From Leucobacter sp. Ag1 (GTDB taxonomy: Bacteria; Actinomycetota; Actinomycetes; Actinomycetales; Microbacteriaceae): 64,000 nucleotides of DNA. The first letter of the stretch is position 1, and every line of letters starts with the position of its first letter. Position numbers and translations under genes: made by a program. Shown one piece after another: positions 53,224 through 63,758 of the stretch. The notes beneath the pieces are model-generated. The model worked only from the letters and a program-made list of their open reading frames with translations, did not search any database and was not told where the DNA came from. Where the stretch lies: positions 62,001-126,000 of the forward strand of contig NZ_LAYO01000110.1 of the NCBI RefSeq assembly GCF_000980875.1. The letters run 5' to 3'.

Positions 53224-53841
53224 ATGAACGCCTCCCCCAGCACCCCCGCTCGCGGTCGGCCGCGAGCCTCCAGCCGCGCCGTCCTCGAAGAGGCGGCGTC
53301 CGAGCTGTTCCTCGAGCAGGAATACGCTCGCACGAGCGTCGATCAGATCGCGCGCCGCGCCGGTGTGAGCCGAGGCACCTTCTTCAACTACTTCGCGAGC
53401 AAGGCCGACGTGTTCTGGGGCGACGTCGACGCGCAGCTCGATCGGCTGCCCGATCTGCTCGGCGCCTCCGATTCCGAGCCCGCCGTTGCCATCGAGGCCG
53501 CGCTCACCGAGATGGCCCGGAACTTCGGCCCCGACCGGGTGCCCTGGATCCTCAACCACTTCGAGGCGATCGGCTCGCCCGACGAGGTCCTCGCCGCGGC
53601 GACGCGCCGCGTCACCAGAGCCGCGGAGTCGCTGCGCGCCTTCGTCGCCGAACGCACGAACGCCCACCCGCAGGATCTCGGCGTCGCCCTGACCGTCAAC
53701 ACCGCGCTCGCCCTCGTGCTCTCCGCGGTGCAATCCTGGATCGCGGCGGGACCGAGCCGCGGGGGCCTCGACGGGCACCTCGCGCTCGTGGCGGCGATGC
53801 GGCGGGGCGGCGATGCCGATGCGACCGGATCGGTCCGCTAG
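53224..53841 (+). CDS. TetR-family transcriptional regulator
   Basis: 205 residues. N-terminal HTH TSVDQIARRAGVSRGTFFNY (~residues 38-57) followed by FASKADVFWGDV, the usual TetR pattern; the C-terminal ligand domain is not assignable. A GATACT hexamer lies 6 nt before the ATG, and the same spacer reads GGTGGG, so either leaderless or Shine-Dalgarno initiation is possible. Divergent from the membrane protein at 52254-53135, a likely target (inference). Confidence 0.88.
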   Translation: MNASPSTPARGRPRASSRAVLEEAASELFLEQEYARTSVDQIARRAGVSRGTFFNYFASKADVFWGDVDAQLDRLPDLLGASDSEPAVAIEAALTEMARNFGPDRVPWILNHFEAIGSPDEVLAAATRRVTRAAESLRAFVAERTNAHPQDLGVALTVNTALALVLSAVQSWIAAGPSRGGLDGHLALVAAMRRGGDADATGSVR

Positions 53842-54584
53842 AACCCTCCCTGGATCCAGGCGGTTCCGGCGGCCTGCGGGCGAGCCGGCCCGTTCATCGT
53901 GACCGCCGAATACCCGGCCTCCCACCCGGCCGGGGGCTCCGCGAGCAGCTCCCGCACGTCGCTCGCGGAGCGCTCCGGATCCCCGCTCCACGGGACGGAC
54001 ACGAACACCTGGTACTGGCGGTCCCCCGACTCGACGAGCCGCAGGCACACCCCGTAGCGCTCAGGCCGATCCCACGGCGGCCCGGAGAACTCGATCCGCA
54101 TGCCGGACGCGGCGAGCCGCTCGTGATCGACCAGTTCCAGCACCCGACGCGCGGCAGTGTCCTCCCGACGTTCCCAGGAGCGATCCGTGCCGATGCGGGC
54201 GACCTCCGCGTCGTACTGCGCCGCGTCGAACACGAGCGGGCGGTCTATCGGGGCCTCGTGCTCCCAGTCCCAGCGCACCGCGTCGCCGTCGCGGACGATG
54301 ACCGCGTCGGTCATGGCGCAGCCGTAGGTCCCGCAGATGCACCTCGCGACGGGCACGGAGCGCGCCTCGCGCGTCGCCACCAGACGGATCTCCGGGAGAA
54401 GCAGGTCGAACGGCCCCATTCCGAGCCCGGCTCCGCGCGCCGTGAGCTCGACCTCATCGACGCTGCCGGCGAGCACGCAGAAGATCCGGACCTGCAGCTC
54501 GCCCGCCACGGGGTCGAAGTCGTCATCCGCGCCGTCGCCCCGGCTCGCGTCGGCCACCTCGAACCGGACCCTGTCACGCATCAT
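53838..54584 (-). CDS. conserved-looking hypothetical protein with CxCx4C motif
   Basis: 248 residues, no signal peptide or membrane segment. I do not recognise the family. A central ARCICGTYGCAMTDAVI segment (~residues 85-101) has three cysteines in a C-x-C-x4-C pattern that could hold a metal. The rest is mixed alpha/beta with many Trp (WDWEHEAP, SGPPWDRPE). ATG at 54582-54584 chosen because TACCAT lies exactly 6 nt upstream; the second ATG follows directly. Shares its stop with tetR: the bases CTAG at 53838-53841 are TAG on both strands. Confidence 0.72.
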   Translation of the reverse strand: MMRDRVRFEVADASRGDGADDDFDPVAGELQVRIFCVLAGSVDEVELTARGAGLGMGPFDLLLPEIRLVATREARSVPVARCICGTYGCAMTDAVIVRDGDAVRWDWEHEAPIDRPLVFDAAQYDAEVARIGTDRSWERREDTAARRVLELVDHERLAASGMRIEFSGPPWDRPERYGVCLRLVESGDRQYQVFVSVPWSGDPERSASDVRELLAEPPAGWEAGYSAVTMNGPARPQAAGTAWIQGGF

Positions 54585-54639
54585 GCCGCAATGGTAGGCG
54601 GCGCGGCGGTTCCACCGCACCCCGATCATCGCGCTTCGA

Positions 54640-54645
54640 TAGACT
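54640..54645 (+). promoter_or_regulatory. candidate -10 element for valS
   Basis: TAGACT followed by a G-run, about 103 nt before the valS ATG and divergent from the gene at 53838-54584. No clear -35. The leader was searched for a T-box core and none was found. Confidence 0.35.
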
Positions 54646-54748
54646 GGGGGCACACACCTTCAGGCACCAGCGCGGTCGCGTCGATCGCGCGCAGACACGG
54701 TGCCGCCCACATCGACCCCGACCTCGCGTCGAGACACGGAGCCACCGC

Positions 54749-57340
54749 ATGAGCGCGATCCCCGACAAGCCGGCACTCGAAGGCCTCGAAGCCAAGTGGG
54801 GCACGAGCTGGGAAGCCGAGGGCACCTACCGCTTCCCGCGCGAGGGGGCCGAGCGCAGCGAGGTCTACAGCATCGACACGCCTCCGCCCACCGCGTCGGG
54901 GTCCCTGCACGTCGGGCACGTGTTCTCCTACACGCACACCGACACGGTGGCGCGCTTCCAGCGCATGCGCGGCAAGCGCGTCTTCTACCCGATGGGCTGG
55001 GACGACAACGGTCTGCCGACCGAGCGCCGCGTGCAGAACTACTACGGCGTGCGCTGCGATCCCTCGCTCCCCTACGTCGAGGACTTCGTCCCGCCGCACG
55101 AGGGCGGCGACGGCAAGAGCGTGAAGGCCGCCGACCAGCAGCCGATCTCGCGCCGCAACTTCATCGAGCTGTGCGAGCGCCTCACGGTCGAGGACGAGAA
55201 GCAGTTCGAGGATCTCTGGCGCACGCTCGGCCTCTCGGTCGACTGGACGCAGACCTACCGCACCATCGGCGCCGACTCGATCCGCGCATCGCAGCTCGCC
55301 TTCCTCGGCAACATCGAGCGCGGCGAGGCCTACCAGGCCCAGGCTCCCACGCTGTGGGACGTCACCTTCCGCACCGCGGTCGCGCAGGCCGAGCTCGAGG
55401 ATCGCGAGCAGCCCAGCGCCTACCACACGCTCGCGTTCCACCGGACGGACGGCGCGGGCGACATCCTCATCGACACCACGCGCCCCGAGCTGCTCGCCGC
55501 CTGCGTCGCGCTCGTCGCGCACCCCGACGACGAGCGCTTCAAGCCGCTCTTCGGCACCACCGTGCGCACCCCGATCTTCGGCGTCGAGGTGCCGATCGTC
55601 GCGCACCACCTCGCCCAGCAGGACAAGGGCACCGGAATCGCCATGATCTGCACCTTCGGGGACGTGACCGACGTCGTCTGGTGGCGCGAGCTCAACCTGC
55701 CGAACCGCGCGATCCTCGGCTTCGACGGCCGCGTGCTCGCCGAGGCCCCCGAGGCGATCACCAGCGAGGCCGGGCTCGACGCCTACGCCCAGATCGCGGG
55801 TAAGACCGTGTTCAGCGCCAAGCAGACCATGGTCGAGCTGCTGCAGGCCTCCGGCGAGCTGCAGGGCGAGATCCGAAAGATCTCCCACCCCGTCAAGTTC
55901 TTCGAGAAGGGCGACAAGCCGCTCGAGATCGTCTCGACCCGCCAGTGGTACATCACGAACGGCGCGCGCGACGAGGACCTGCGCGAGCGCCTGCTCGCCC
56001 ACGGTCGCGAGCTCGAGTGGCACCCCGACTTCATGCGGGTGCGCTACGAGAACTGGGTCGAGGGGCTGTCGGGCGACTGGCTGATCTCGCGCCAGCGCTT
56101 CTTCGGCGTGCCGATCCCGGTCTGGTACCCGCTCGACGCCGAGGGCAACCCGGTCTTCGACCAGCCGATCGTCGCGACGAAGGAGCAGCTGCCCGTCGAC
56201 CCGTCGAGCGATGTGCCCCCGGGCTACGACGCCGCGCAGCGCGGCCAGGCCGGCGGATTCGTCGGCGAGGTCGACGTCATGGACACCTGGGCGACCTCCT
56301 CGCTCACCCCGCAGCTCGCCGGCGGCTGGGAGCGCGATCCCGAGCTCTTCGAACTCGTCTTCCCGTTCAGCCTGCGCCCGCAGGGCCAGGACATCATCCG
56401 CACCTGGCTCTTCTCGACGCTGCTGCGCTCCGAGCTCGAGTCGGGGCGGCTCCCCTGGCAGCACGCCGGCATCTCGGGCTGGATCCTGGATCCCGACCGC
56501 AAGAAGATGTCGAAGTCGAAGGGCAACGTCGTCACCCCGCTCGGCATGCTCGAGCAGCACGGTGCCGATGCGGTCCGCTACTGGGCGTCGTCCGCCAAGC
56601 TCGGCACCGACGCGGCCTTCGACCCGCAGAACCCGACCCAGATCAAGATCGGGCGCCGACTCGCGATCAAGCTGCTCAACGCCGCGAAGTTCACGCTCTC
56701 GTTCGACGCCTCCGGCGCCGGCACCGTGACCGAGGCCCTCGACCGCTCGATGCTCGCGTCGCTCGCGACCGTGATCGAGGACGCGACCCGCGCATTCGAG
56801 GCGTACGATCACGCTCGCGCGCTCGAGATCACCGAGTCGTTCTTCTGGACCTTCTGCGACGACTACCTCGAGCTCGTCAAGGAGCGCGCGCACGCCGGCA
56901 GCGGCCAGCCGCAGGCCTCCGCGGTCACCGCGCTGCGCCTGGCGCTCTCGGCGTTCATCCGCCTGCTGGCGCCGTTCCTCCCCTACGCGACCGAAGAGAC
57001 CTGGTCCTGGTTCAACGAGGGATCGGTGCACGTCGCCGCGTGGCCGCAGGCCGCCGAAGCGTCGGAGCCCGCGGGCCCCGACGCCGATCCCGGCCTGCTC
57101 GGACTCGTCGGCTCGGCGCTCGTCGGTATCCGCGGTGCCAAGACGGCCGCGAAGGCCTCGCAGAAGACGCCGGTCGAGCTCGCGGTCGTGCAGACGCCCG
57201 CGGCCGACCGCGACCGCCTGCAGCTCGCCGCCGACGACCTCAGCAAGGTCGGGCGCATCGCCGAGCTCCGCATCGAAGCGGCCGAGGTCGACGCTCCGAC
57301 CGTCGCCGAGATCCGCCTCGAGGCTCCGGCCGAGGCCTGA
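54749..57340 (+). CDS. valS: valyl-tRNA synthetase
   Basis: Class I synthetase, 863 residues. HIGH-type motif GSLHVGHVFSYTHTD (~residues 51-65), GWDDNGLPTERRVQNYYGV, the editing region with DILIDTTRPELLAACVALVA, DTWATSSLTPQLAGG, and KMSKS motif DPDRKKMSKSKGNVVTPLG (~residues 584-602). The C-terminal ~90 residues replace the coiled coil of the usual bacterial enzyme with a short mixed domain, as in other actinobacteria. GGAG lies 7 nt before the ATG. Confidence 0.97.
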   Translation: MSAIPDKPALEGLEAKWGTSWEAEGTYRFPREGAERSEVYSIDTPPPTASGSLHVGHVFSYTHTDTVARFQRMRGKRVFYPMGWDDNGLPTERRVQNYYGVRCDPSLPYVEDFVPPHEGGDGKSVKAADQQPISRRNFIELCERLTVEDEKQFEDLWRTLGLSVDWTQTYRTIGADSIRASQLAFLGNIERGEAYQAQAPTLWDVTFRTAVAQAELEDREQPSAYHTLAFHRTDGAGDILIDTTRPELLAACVALVAHPDDERFKPLFGTTVRTPIFGVEVPIVAHHLAQQDKGTGIAMICTFGDVTDVVWWRELNLPNRAILGFDGRVLAEAPEAITSEAGLDAYAQIAGKTVFSAKQTMVELLQASGELQGEIRKISHPVKFFEKGDKPLEIVSTRQWYITNGARDEDLRERLLAHGRELEWHPDFMRVRYENWVEGLSGDWLISRQRFFGVPIPVWYPLDAEGNPVFDQPIVATKEQLPVDPSSDVPPGYDAAQRGQAGGFVGEVDVMDTWATSSLTPQLAGGWERDPELFELVFPFSLRPQGQDIIRTWLFSTLLRSELESGRLPWQHAGISGWILDPDRKKMSKSKGNVVTPLGMLEQHGADAVRYWASSAKLGTDAAFDPQNPTQIKIGRRLAIKLLNAAKFTLSFDASGAGTVTEALDRSMLASLATVIEDATRAFEAYDHARALEITESFFWTFCDDYLELVKERAHAGSGQPQASAVTALRLALSAFIRLLAPFLPYATEETWSWFNEGSVHVAAWPQAAEASEPAGPDADPGLLGLVGSALVGIRGAKTAAKASQKTPVELAVVQTPAADRDRLQLAADDLSKVGRIAELRIEAAEVDAPTVAEIRLEAPAEA

Positions 57341-57370
57341 GCCGGGGCTTCCGGCAGAGGAGAAGACAGC

Positions 57371-57616
57371 ATGCAGCTCGGGACGCGTTGGCGGGTGGGT
57401 CAGCCCCCGCACGCCAGCGTCCCGGGCGCCCTGCTGCCCCTGATCGCCGCGGCTGAGCGGCAGCACCCCGAAGCGTCCGCGTGGACGCTGACCTGGCTCG
57501 AGGGACGCCCCCGGTGCGCCCTCGACGACCTGCTGCTCGTCACCCTCGACGGCACCGAGTCGCTGCGCGCCTCCGCGGACGCGCCCGACGAGGACGATGA
57601 CGATTGGTTGAGCTGA
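57371..57616 (+). CDS. small hypothetical protein downstream of valS
   Basis: 81 residues, acidic C-terminus (DAPDEDDDDWLS). The sequence WRVGQPPHASVPGALLPLIA near the start and WTLTWLEGRPRCALDD in the middle suggest a small folded domain, but no family is recognised. Good ribosome site (GAGGAGAAG). Lies 30 bp after valS and 7 bp before a lipoprotein gene, so likely co-transcribed with valS. Confidence 0.75.
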   Translation: MQLGTRWRVGQPPHASVPGALLPLIAAAERQHPEASAWTLTWLEGRPRCALDDLLLVTLDGTESLRASADAPDEDDDDWLS

Positions 57617-57623
57617 GCATCCC

Positions 57624-58184
57624 ATGAAGCATTCGACTGTTCCCGCAACGCGCCGTCCGGTCGGCCCCCGCCGCGTGACCGCGGCGGTCGCGATAGCGCT
57701 GTGCCTGTCGGTCCCGCTCGCACTCACCGCGTGCGCACCCGAGCCCGGTGCGGGCGGGGGGGTCTCGCAGGACAAGCCCGGGAACAGCAGCACCAAGGGC
57801 GGTGGCGGGGACGCTTCGGGGTCGAGCTGGTCGAAGCCGAAGCACGAACCCGACATCGCCAAGCAGAAGACCCTGCCGAAGGGGTTCCCGACGGATGCGT
57901 TCGCCGTGCCGAAGAGCGCGACGATCGACGATGCGGGCGAGCGCGGCCCCGGTGTCTGGTTCGTCGTGCTGTCTGCGAAGGACCGCGCTGCGGCGGATGC
58001 GCTGTGGGCCGAGGTGATCTCGACGAATGGCTTCGCCGAGCAGGATGCGGCCGAGACGCCGGAGGGCGGCCGTTCAGCGACCCTGTCGAATACGCGGCTG
58101 ACCGTGCAGGCTCTCACCCTGCCGGGCGACGGCGGGGCCGTGCTGCTCAGCTACGACCTCTCGACTCCGCCGCCGTCCGAATAG
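57624..58184 (+). CDS. hypothetical lipoprotein
   Basis: 186 residues. Basic N-terminus (RRPVGPRR), hydrophobic segment VTAAVAIALCLSVPLALTAC with the lipobox LTAC, then a Gly/Ser/Lys-rich linker of ~40 residues, then a ~100-residue domain (GPGVWFVVLSAKDRAAADAL, RSATLSNTRLTVQALTLPGD). Exported and membrane-anchored; binding partner unknown. Ends 21 bp from the convergent clpX stop. Confidence 0.82.
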   Translation: MKHSTVPATRRPVGPRRVTAAVAIALCLSVPLALTACAPEPGAGGGVSQDKPGNSSTKGGGGDASGSSWSKPKHEPDIAKQKTLPKGFPTDAFAVPKSATIDDAGERGPGVWFVVLSAKDRAAADALWAEVISTNGFAEQDAAETPEGGRSATLSNTRLTVQALTLPGDGGAVLLSYDLSTPPPSE

Positions 58185-58205
58185 GAACCCGACCGCGGCA
58201 GCGGC

Positions 58206-59480
<1,275 letters not shown>

Positions 59481-59559
59481 GCGACGTCCCCTTTCGGATC
59501 GGTGTGGTTCGATGTTCTCGAGCCTAACCCGCACCACCGACATTGCCGCCGGCGGCACG

Positions 59560-59592
59560 CCGCGGCCCGACGCCGGTGGCGTCGGGCCGCGG
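59560..59592 (-). terminator. terminator after clpP2
   Basis: 15-bp perfect stem CCGCGGCCCGACGCC (59560-59574) with its complement (59578-59592), loop GGT, 6 bp after the clpP2 stop. No T-tract. Confidence 0.75.
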
Positions 59593-59598
59593 GGACGG

Positions 59599-60279
59599 TC
59601 AGGATCCGAGCACTGCCTGCGGGTTCTTCCGGCTGGTGAGCACCTGGTCGACCAGACCGTACTCGAGCGCCTCGTCGGCGCTCAGGATCTTGTCGCGATC
59701 GATGTCCTGGTGCACCTGCTCGGGAGTGCGGTTCGAGTGCTTCGACAGCGTCTCCTCCAGCCACTCACGCATGCGCATGATCTCGCGCGCCTGGATCTCG
59801 ATGTCCGAAGCCTGGCCGTGACCGCCCTGGCCCGACGAGGGCTGGTGGATCAGCACACGGGCGTTCGGCAGCGCGAGGCGCTTGCCGGGCGTGCCGCCCG
59901 CGAGCAGGACCGCCGCTGCCGAGGCCGCCTGGCCGAGGCACACCGTCTGCACGTGGGGGCGGATGTACTGCATCGTGTCGTAGATCGCCGTCATCGCGGT
60001 GAACGAGCCACCGGGAGAGTTGATGTACATGGTGATGTCGCGCTCGGTGTCCTGGCTCTCGAGGACGAGGAGCTGCGCCATCACGTCGTCGGCCGACGCG
60101 TCGTCGACCTGCACGCCGAGGAAGATGATGCGATCCTCGAACAGCTTGGCGTAGGGGTCCTGGCGCTTGTAGCCGTAGGCCGTGCGCTCCTCGAAGGAGG
60201 GCAGCACGTAGCGGGACTCGGGCATGAGCAGACCGGAACCGCCGGCCTGCGGCAGAGAAGGCATCTGCGGGGTGTTCAT
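59599..60279 (-). CDS. clpP2: ClpP2, ATP-dependent Clp protease proteolytic subunit
   Basis: 226 residues. Active-site Ser120 ([13 protein letters not shown]) and His145 ([13 protein letters not shown]). The ~45-residue N-terminal extension before the ClpP core ([20 protein letters not shown]) is typical of actinobacterial ClpP2. In actinobacteria ClpP1 and ClpP2 form a mixed tetradecamer (known). ATG at 60277-60279 with GAGAGAACTTCA upstream; 25 bp after clpP1. Confidence 0.96.
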   Translation of the reverse strand: MNTPQMPSLPQAGGSGLLMPESRYVLPSFEERTAYGYKRQDPYAKLFEDRIIFLGVQVDDASADDVMAQLLVLESQDTERDITMYINSPGGSFTAMTAIYDTMQYIRPHVQTVCLGQAASAAAVLLAGGTPGKRLALPNARVLIHQPSSGQGGHGQASDIEIQAREIMRMREWLEETLSKHSNRTPEQVHQDIDRDKILSADEALEYGLVDQVLTSRKNPQAVLGS

Positions 60280-60304
60280 TGAAGTTCTCTCCTGGTTCCG
60301 CTGG

Positions 60305-60889
60305 CTACTTGCTGGTTCCGCCGCCGCCGACCACGTCGGAGGCCGAATCGCGGATGAAGTCGACGAAGCCGTACTCGAGCGCCTCGTCGGCGGTGAACCA
60401 GCGGTCACGGTCGCCGTCGGCGTTGATCTGCTCGACCGTCTTGCCGGTCTGGGAGGCGGTGATCTCGGCCAGGCGGTTCTTCATCGAGGTGATGAGCTGC
60501 GCCTGGGTCTGGATGTCGCTCGCCGTGCCGCCGAAGCCGCCGTGCGGCTGGTGCAGGAGCACGCGGGCGTTCGGCGTGATGTAGCGCTTGCCCTTGGTAC
60601 CGGCGGTCAGCAGGAACTGGCCCATCGACGCCGCCATGCCGATGCCGACGGTGACGATGTCGTTCGGCACGAAGCTCATCGTGTCGTAGATCGCCATGCC
60701 CGCGGTGATCGAACCGCCGGGCGAGTTGATGTAGAGGTAGATGTCGGCCTCGGGGTCCTCGGCCGCGAGCAGCAGGATCTTCGCGCAGATCTCGTTCGCG
60801 TTGTCGTCGCGGACCTCGGATCCCAGCCAGATGATCCGATCCTTGAGCAGGCGCTCGAACACGCTGTTCGGCGTCGTCTGTTCTGCCAT
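60305..60889 (-). CDS. clpP1: ClpP1, ATP-dependent Clp protease proteolytic subunit
   Basis: 194 residues. Active-site Ser88 ([13 protein letters not shown]) and His113 ([13 protein letters not shown]), oligomer motif [23 protein letters not shown] at 60887-60889 has GGAG at 6 nt; an in-frame ATG four codons upstream overlaps that site and is rejected. First gene of clpP1-clpP2. A TAGCCT hexamer on the minus strand at 60921-60926 is a possible -10. Confidence 0.96.
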   Translation of the reverse strand: MAEQTTPNSVFERLLKDRIIWLGSEVRDDNANEICAKILLLAAEDPEADIYLYINSPGGSITAGMAIYDTMSFVPNDIVTVGIGMAASMGQFLLTAGTKGKRYITPNARVLLHQPHGGFGGTASDIQTQAQLITSMKNRLAEITASQTGKTVEQINADGDRDRWFTADEALEYGFVDFIRDSASDVVGGGGTSK

Positions 60890-60981
60890 GCGTGGCTCCA
60901 TTCGATCTCGGTGTGATTCGAGGCTACCGACTCACGGGCCCCTCGACGCCCATGTTCGCCCTGGGCACACAGGCGGAAACG

Positions 60982-61017
60982 CAGAGGATCCCCGGTCCGC
61001 AGACCGGGGATCCTCTG
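60982..61017 (-). terminator. terminator after tig
   Basis: Perfect 16-bp stem CAGAGGATCCCCGGTC with loop CGCA, 18 bp after the trigger factor stop. Confidence 0.85.
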
Positions 61018-61035
61018 AGCGTGCAGTGCGTCGCC

Positions 61036-62532
61036 TTACTCGGCGGCGGCCTCCGCAGCGGCCTTCTTCGCGGCGCGGGTCGCAGCGGCCTTCTTGGCGG
61101 CTGCCGAACGAGCGGCCTTCTTGGCCTCCTCGTCGTCATCGCCCGCAGCCTCGGCGGCCTTCTTGGCCGGAGCCTTCTTGGCCGGAGCCTTCTTGGCGGC
61201 CGGCTTCTTCTCCTCGGCGGGGGCCTCGGCCTCGTCGGCCGACTCCTCGCCGTTGTCGACCGCGGTGAACTCGGCCAGATCGACGGCCTTGCCGTCCTGG
61301 TCGACGACCTCGGCCTTGGCGAGGGCGATCGCGAGCGCCTTGTTGCGGGTCACCTCGGCGACGATGATGCCCATCTGGCCGCCCTGGCTGAGCGCCTGGA
61401 TGAACTGGCCGGGCTCCATGCCGTACTGCTGAGCCGACTGGAAGATGTACTGCGAGAGCTCGGCCTCGGTCGGGGTGACCTCCTCCGCCTCGACGATCGC
61501 GTCGAGCAGGAGCTGCAGCTGGAGCTGCTTCTCCGAGGACTCGCGGACCTCTGCGCGGTGCTCGTCGTCCTCGAGGCGTCCTTCGCCCTCGAGGTGACGG
61601 TGCACCTCGTCCTCGACGAGCTCCTCCGAGATCGGGATCCCGGCCTGCTCGATGAGGGTCTCGGTGAAGAGGTCGCGTGCCTGGCGGCCCTGCGCGAACA
61701 CGGCGGCCTGGGCGACCTGCTCGGCGAGGCTCTCGCGGAGCTCCGCGACGGTGTCGAACTCGCTTGCGAGCTGCGCGAAGTCGTCGTCCGCCTCGGCGAG
61801 CTTGCGCTCCTTGACGGCGGTGACGGTCACGGCGACCTCGGCATCCTGGCCCTCGTACTCGCCGCCGAGCAGCTGCGAGGTGAAGGTGGTGGCCTCACCG
61901 GCGGTGAGGGTGTCGATCGCCTCGTCGAGCCCGACGAGCATGTTGCCCGCGCCGACCTCGTAGGAGACGCCCTGGGCCTGGTCGACCTCGGTGCCGTCGA
62001 TGGTGGCGGTCAGGTCGATCTCGACGAAGTCGCCCTTCGAAGCGGCGCGCTCGACGGTCTCGAGGGTGCCGAAGCGCTCGCGGAGCTTGTCCAGCTCGGC
62101 GTCGACCGCGTCGTCGCCGACCTCGGCGTTGTCGACGGTCAGCTTGAGGCCGTCGTACTTGGGGACGGTGAAATCGGGGCGGACCTCGACCTCGAACGCG
62201 AGCACGACCTCGCTCTTCGGGTCCTTCAGGTCGATCCACTGCTCGACGTCGGCGGTCGGGCGGCCCATGGGGCGCACATCGGACTCGGCGACGGCGGCCT
62301 GGTAGAACTCGTCGAGCGACGAGTTGACGGCCTGCTCGACGACGGCCTCGCGGCCGACGCGCTGGTCGATGATCGGCGCGGGGACCTTGCCCTTGCGGAA
62401 GCCGGGGATCGACACCTGCTCCGAGATGGTCTTGTAGGCGCCCTTGAGGTGCGGCTCGAGCTCGTCCATGGTGAGCGCGACCGTCAGCTTGACTCGGGTC
62501 GGCGTGAGCTTCTCAGCGTTCGTCTTCGGCAA
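61036..62532 (-). CDS. tig: trigger factor, with Lys/Ala-rich C-terminal tail
   Basis: Ribosome-associated chaperone and peptidyl-prolyl isomerase. 498 residues. Ribosome-binding loop [20 protein letters not shown] (~residues 40-59), PPIase domain with [19 protein letters not shown] and [19 protein letters not shown], and a helical C-terminal domain. From ~residue 423 the chain becomes an acidic then Lys/Ala/Pro-rich tail of ~75 residues with repeated KKAPAKK units, resembling histone H1-like tails. Start is TTG (62530-62532) with GAGAGG upstream. Independent of clpP through a strong terminator. Confidence 0.95.
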   Translation of the reverse strand: MPKTNAEKLTPTRVKLTVALTMDELEPHLKGAYKTISEQVSIPGFRKGKVPAPIIDQRVGREAVVEQAVNSSLDEFYQAAVAESDVRPMGRPTADVEQWIDLKDPKSEVVLAFEVEVRPDFTVPKYDGLKLTVDNAEVGDDAVDAELDKLRERFGTLETVERAASKGDFVEIDLTATIDGTEVDQAQGVSYEVGAGNMLVGLDEAIDTLTAGEATTFTSQLLGGEYEGQDAEVAVTVTAVKERKLAEADDDFAQLASEFDTVAELRESLAEQVAQAAVFAQGRQARDLFTETLIEQAGIPISEELVEDEVHRHLEGEGRLEDDEHRAEVRESSEKQLQLQLLLDAIVEAEEVTPTEAELSQYIFQSAQQYGMEPGQFIQALSQGGQMGIIVAEVTRNKALAIALAKAEVVDQDGKAVDLAEFTAVDNGEESADEAEAPAEEKKPAAKKAPAKKAPAKKAAEAAGDDDEEAKKAARSAAAKKAAATRAAKKAAAEAAAE

Positions 62533-62598
62533 TTTGGCCTCTCAGTGATCGGATTCGTACGCAGCTAGCGGCGTGGTCGGACTCTGTGCAGGTCCGAG

Positions 62599-62673
62599 TC
62601 GGGGCGACAGGATTCGAACCTGCGACCTCCCGCTCCCAAAGCGGGCGCTCTAGCCAAGCTGAGCTACGCCCCG
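62599..62673 (-). tRNA. tRNA-Pro (UGG)
   Basis: Cloverleaf CGGGGCG acceptor, D-arm GCTC...GAGC, anticodon arm CCCGC-TTTGGGA-GCGGG with anticodon TGG, T-arm GCAGG-TTCGAAT-CCTGT, A discriminator at 62599. No encoded CCA. Confidence 0.95.
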
Positions 62674-62707
62674 AAACCCGCGGGTTCCGGGTGACCGCGG
62701 CCCAGTT

Positions 62708-62733
62708 CTCGCGCACGCGAGAGCGTGCGCGAG
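62708..62733. repeat. 10-bp inverted repeat upstream of tRNA-Pro
   Basis: CTCGCGCACG and its complement around CGAGAG, 35 bp upstream of the tRNA 5' end. A TAGACT hexamer (minus strand, 62762-62767) lies further upstream, so the hairpin would be in the tRNA precursor leader. Together with the tRNAs and terminators this accounts for the 492-bp gene-free stretch 62533-63024. Confidence 0.5.
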
Positions 62734-62808
62734 TACGGCTGTGCGGACAACCGCAGGCAAGTCTAGCCGAAAACGCGTGCGGGATCGCCCGAAACGGCAC
62801 CGAAACGA

Positions 62809-62836
62809 CGAGAGCCCCGCTTTAGCGGGGCTCTCG
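62809..62836 (-). terminator. terminator after tRNA-Gly
   Basis: 12-bp perfect stem CGAGAGCCCCGC, loop TTTA, 28 bp beyond the tRNA-Gly 3' end in its direction of transcription. Confidence 0.8.
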
Positions 62837-62864
62837 TGCGGCCCGGGCCGACCGGACGGAACAG

Positions 62865-62935
62865 AGGGGATGACGGGAATCGAACCCGCGTAATCAGTTT
62901 GGAAGACTGAGGCTCTACCATTGAGCTACATCCCC
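62865..62935 (-). tRNA. tRNA-Gly (UCC)
   Basis: Acceptor GGGGATG/CATCCCC, anticodon arm TCAGT-CTTCCAA-ACTGA with anticodon TCC, T-arm GCGGG-TTCGATT-CCCGT, T discriminator. No encoded CCA. Confidence 0.95.
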
Positions 62936-63024
62936 GTGGTCGGGGCGTTCACCGCGACCGGGGCGTGCCGAAGCACTCGACCGATACTAGTGCACTCCCG
63001 GCGCCGATCGGAAACCGTGGCGTG

Positions 63025-63606
63025 TCATTCGGCTCGCGCAGCCGGATTCCCGGGCGCGGCGAGCGGCGCATCGACCGCCGCTCGGTGCGCCGCCGTGTGC
63101 CCGATGTAGATCTCCGCGTTGCGCCGCACGCTCTCGCGCTCGGCGGCAGTGAGCTCGCGGACGACCCGCGCCGGCACCCCCGCGACGAGGGAGTTCGGCG
63201 GGATGATCCGGCCCTGCGGCACGAGCGCACCGGCCGCCACCAGGGATCCCTCCCCCACGACCGCTCCGCTCAGCACGGTCGCGTTCATGCCGATGAGGCA
63301 GCCGTCCTCCACGGTCGCGGCGTGCACGACCGCGTTGTGCCCCACCGAGACGCGATCCCCGATCACCGCACCGTGCGCGGCCTCGGTGTGCACCGCCACG
63401 CCGTCCTGGAAGTTGCTGTCGCGTCCGACCGAGATCGAGTTGGAGTCGCCGCGGAGCACCGCGTTGTACCAGACGCTGCTGCCGGGCCCGAGGGCGACGG
63501 CGCCGACGACGACCGCACCCGGCGCGATCCACGCGGAATCATGGATCCGCGGTGCACGCTCGGGATCCAGGGCGATGACGGTTCCGGTTCGCTCGACGCT
63601 GCTCAC
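63025..63606 (-). CDS. gamma-carbonic-anhydrase-like hexapeptide-repeat protein
   Basis: 193 residues, left-handed beta-helix of hexapeptide repeats. The three zinc-ligand histidines of gamma-class carbonic anhydrases can be placed: His73 (VAVHTEAAHG), His90 (VSVGHNAVVH) and His95. Other family positions: VWYNAVLRGDSNSISVGRDS (~residues 46-65) and LVAGVPARVVREL near the C-terminus. Carbonic anhydrase activity is plausible, though many relatives (PaaY, CaiE) act elsewhere or are inactive. GTG start at 63604-63606 with GAGGGAG upstream; the longer frame runs through the tRNA-Asn gene and is rejected. Confidence 0.9.
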   Translation of the reverse strand: MSSVERTGTVIALDPERAPRIHDSAWIAPGAVVVGAVALGPGSSVWYNAVLRGDSNSISVGRDSNFQDGVAVHTEAAHGAVIGDRVSVGHNAVVHAATVEDGCLIGMNATVLSGAVVGEGSLVAAGALVPQGRIIPPNSLVAGVPARVVRELTAAERESVRRNAEIYIGHTAAHRAAVDAPLAAPGNPAARAE

Positions 63607-63723
63607 GGGTGCTCCCTCTCTGCGCGGGTCGGCGGCGACGGCGCGATTCGATCCTACGGGCGCGCGGCGGGTATCGCGTTCGAAGAAACCGGGCGCCGAC
63701 GGTGGCCGGTCGCAGATACGACG

Positions 63724-63752
63724 AAACCCCCACCCGGTGCGGGTGGGGGTTT
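63724..63752 (-). terminator. terminator after tRNA-Asn
   Basis: 12-bp perfect stem AAACCCCCACCC / GGGTGGGGGTTT with a 5-nt loop, directly after the tRNA; on the minus strand the hairpin ends in TTTCGT. Confidence 0.85.
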
Positions 63753-63758
63753 CTCTTG

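Noticed and set aside
54646-54748. T-box in the valS leader
   Set aside because: The leader has no GGTACC-type T-box core and no specifier stem, unlike the ileS leader.
60890-60980. ClgR box upstream of clpP1
   Set aside because: TTCGCCCTGGGCAC at about 60955-60968 keeps only part of the CGC-N5-GCG pattern and lies closer to the tig terminator than to a promoter; too weak to call.
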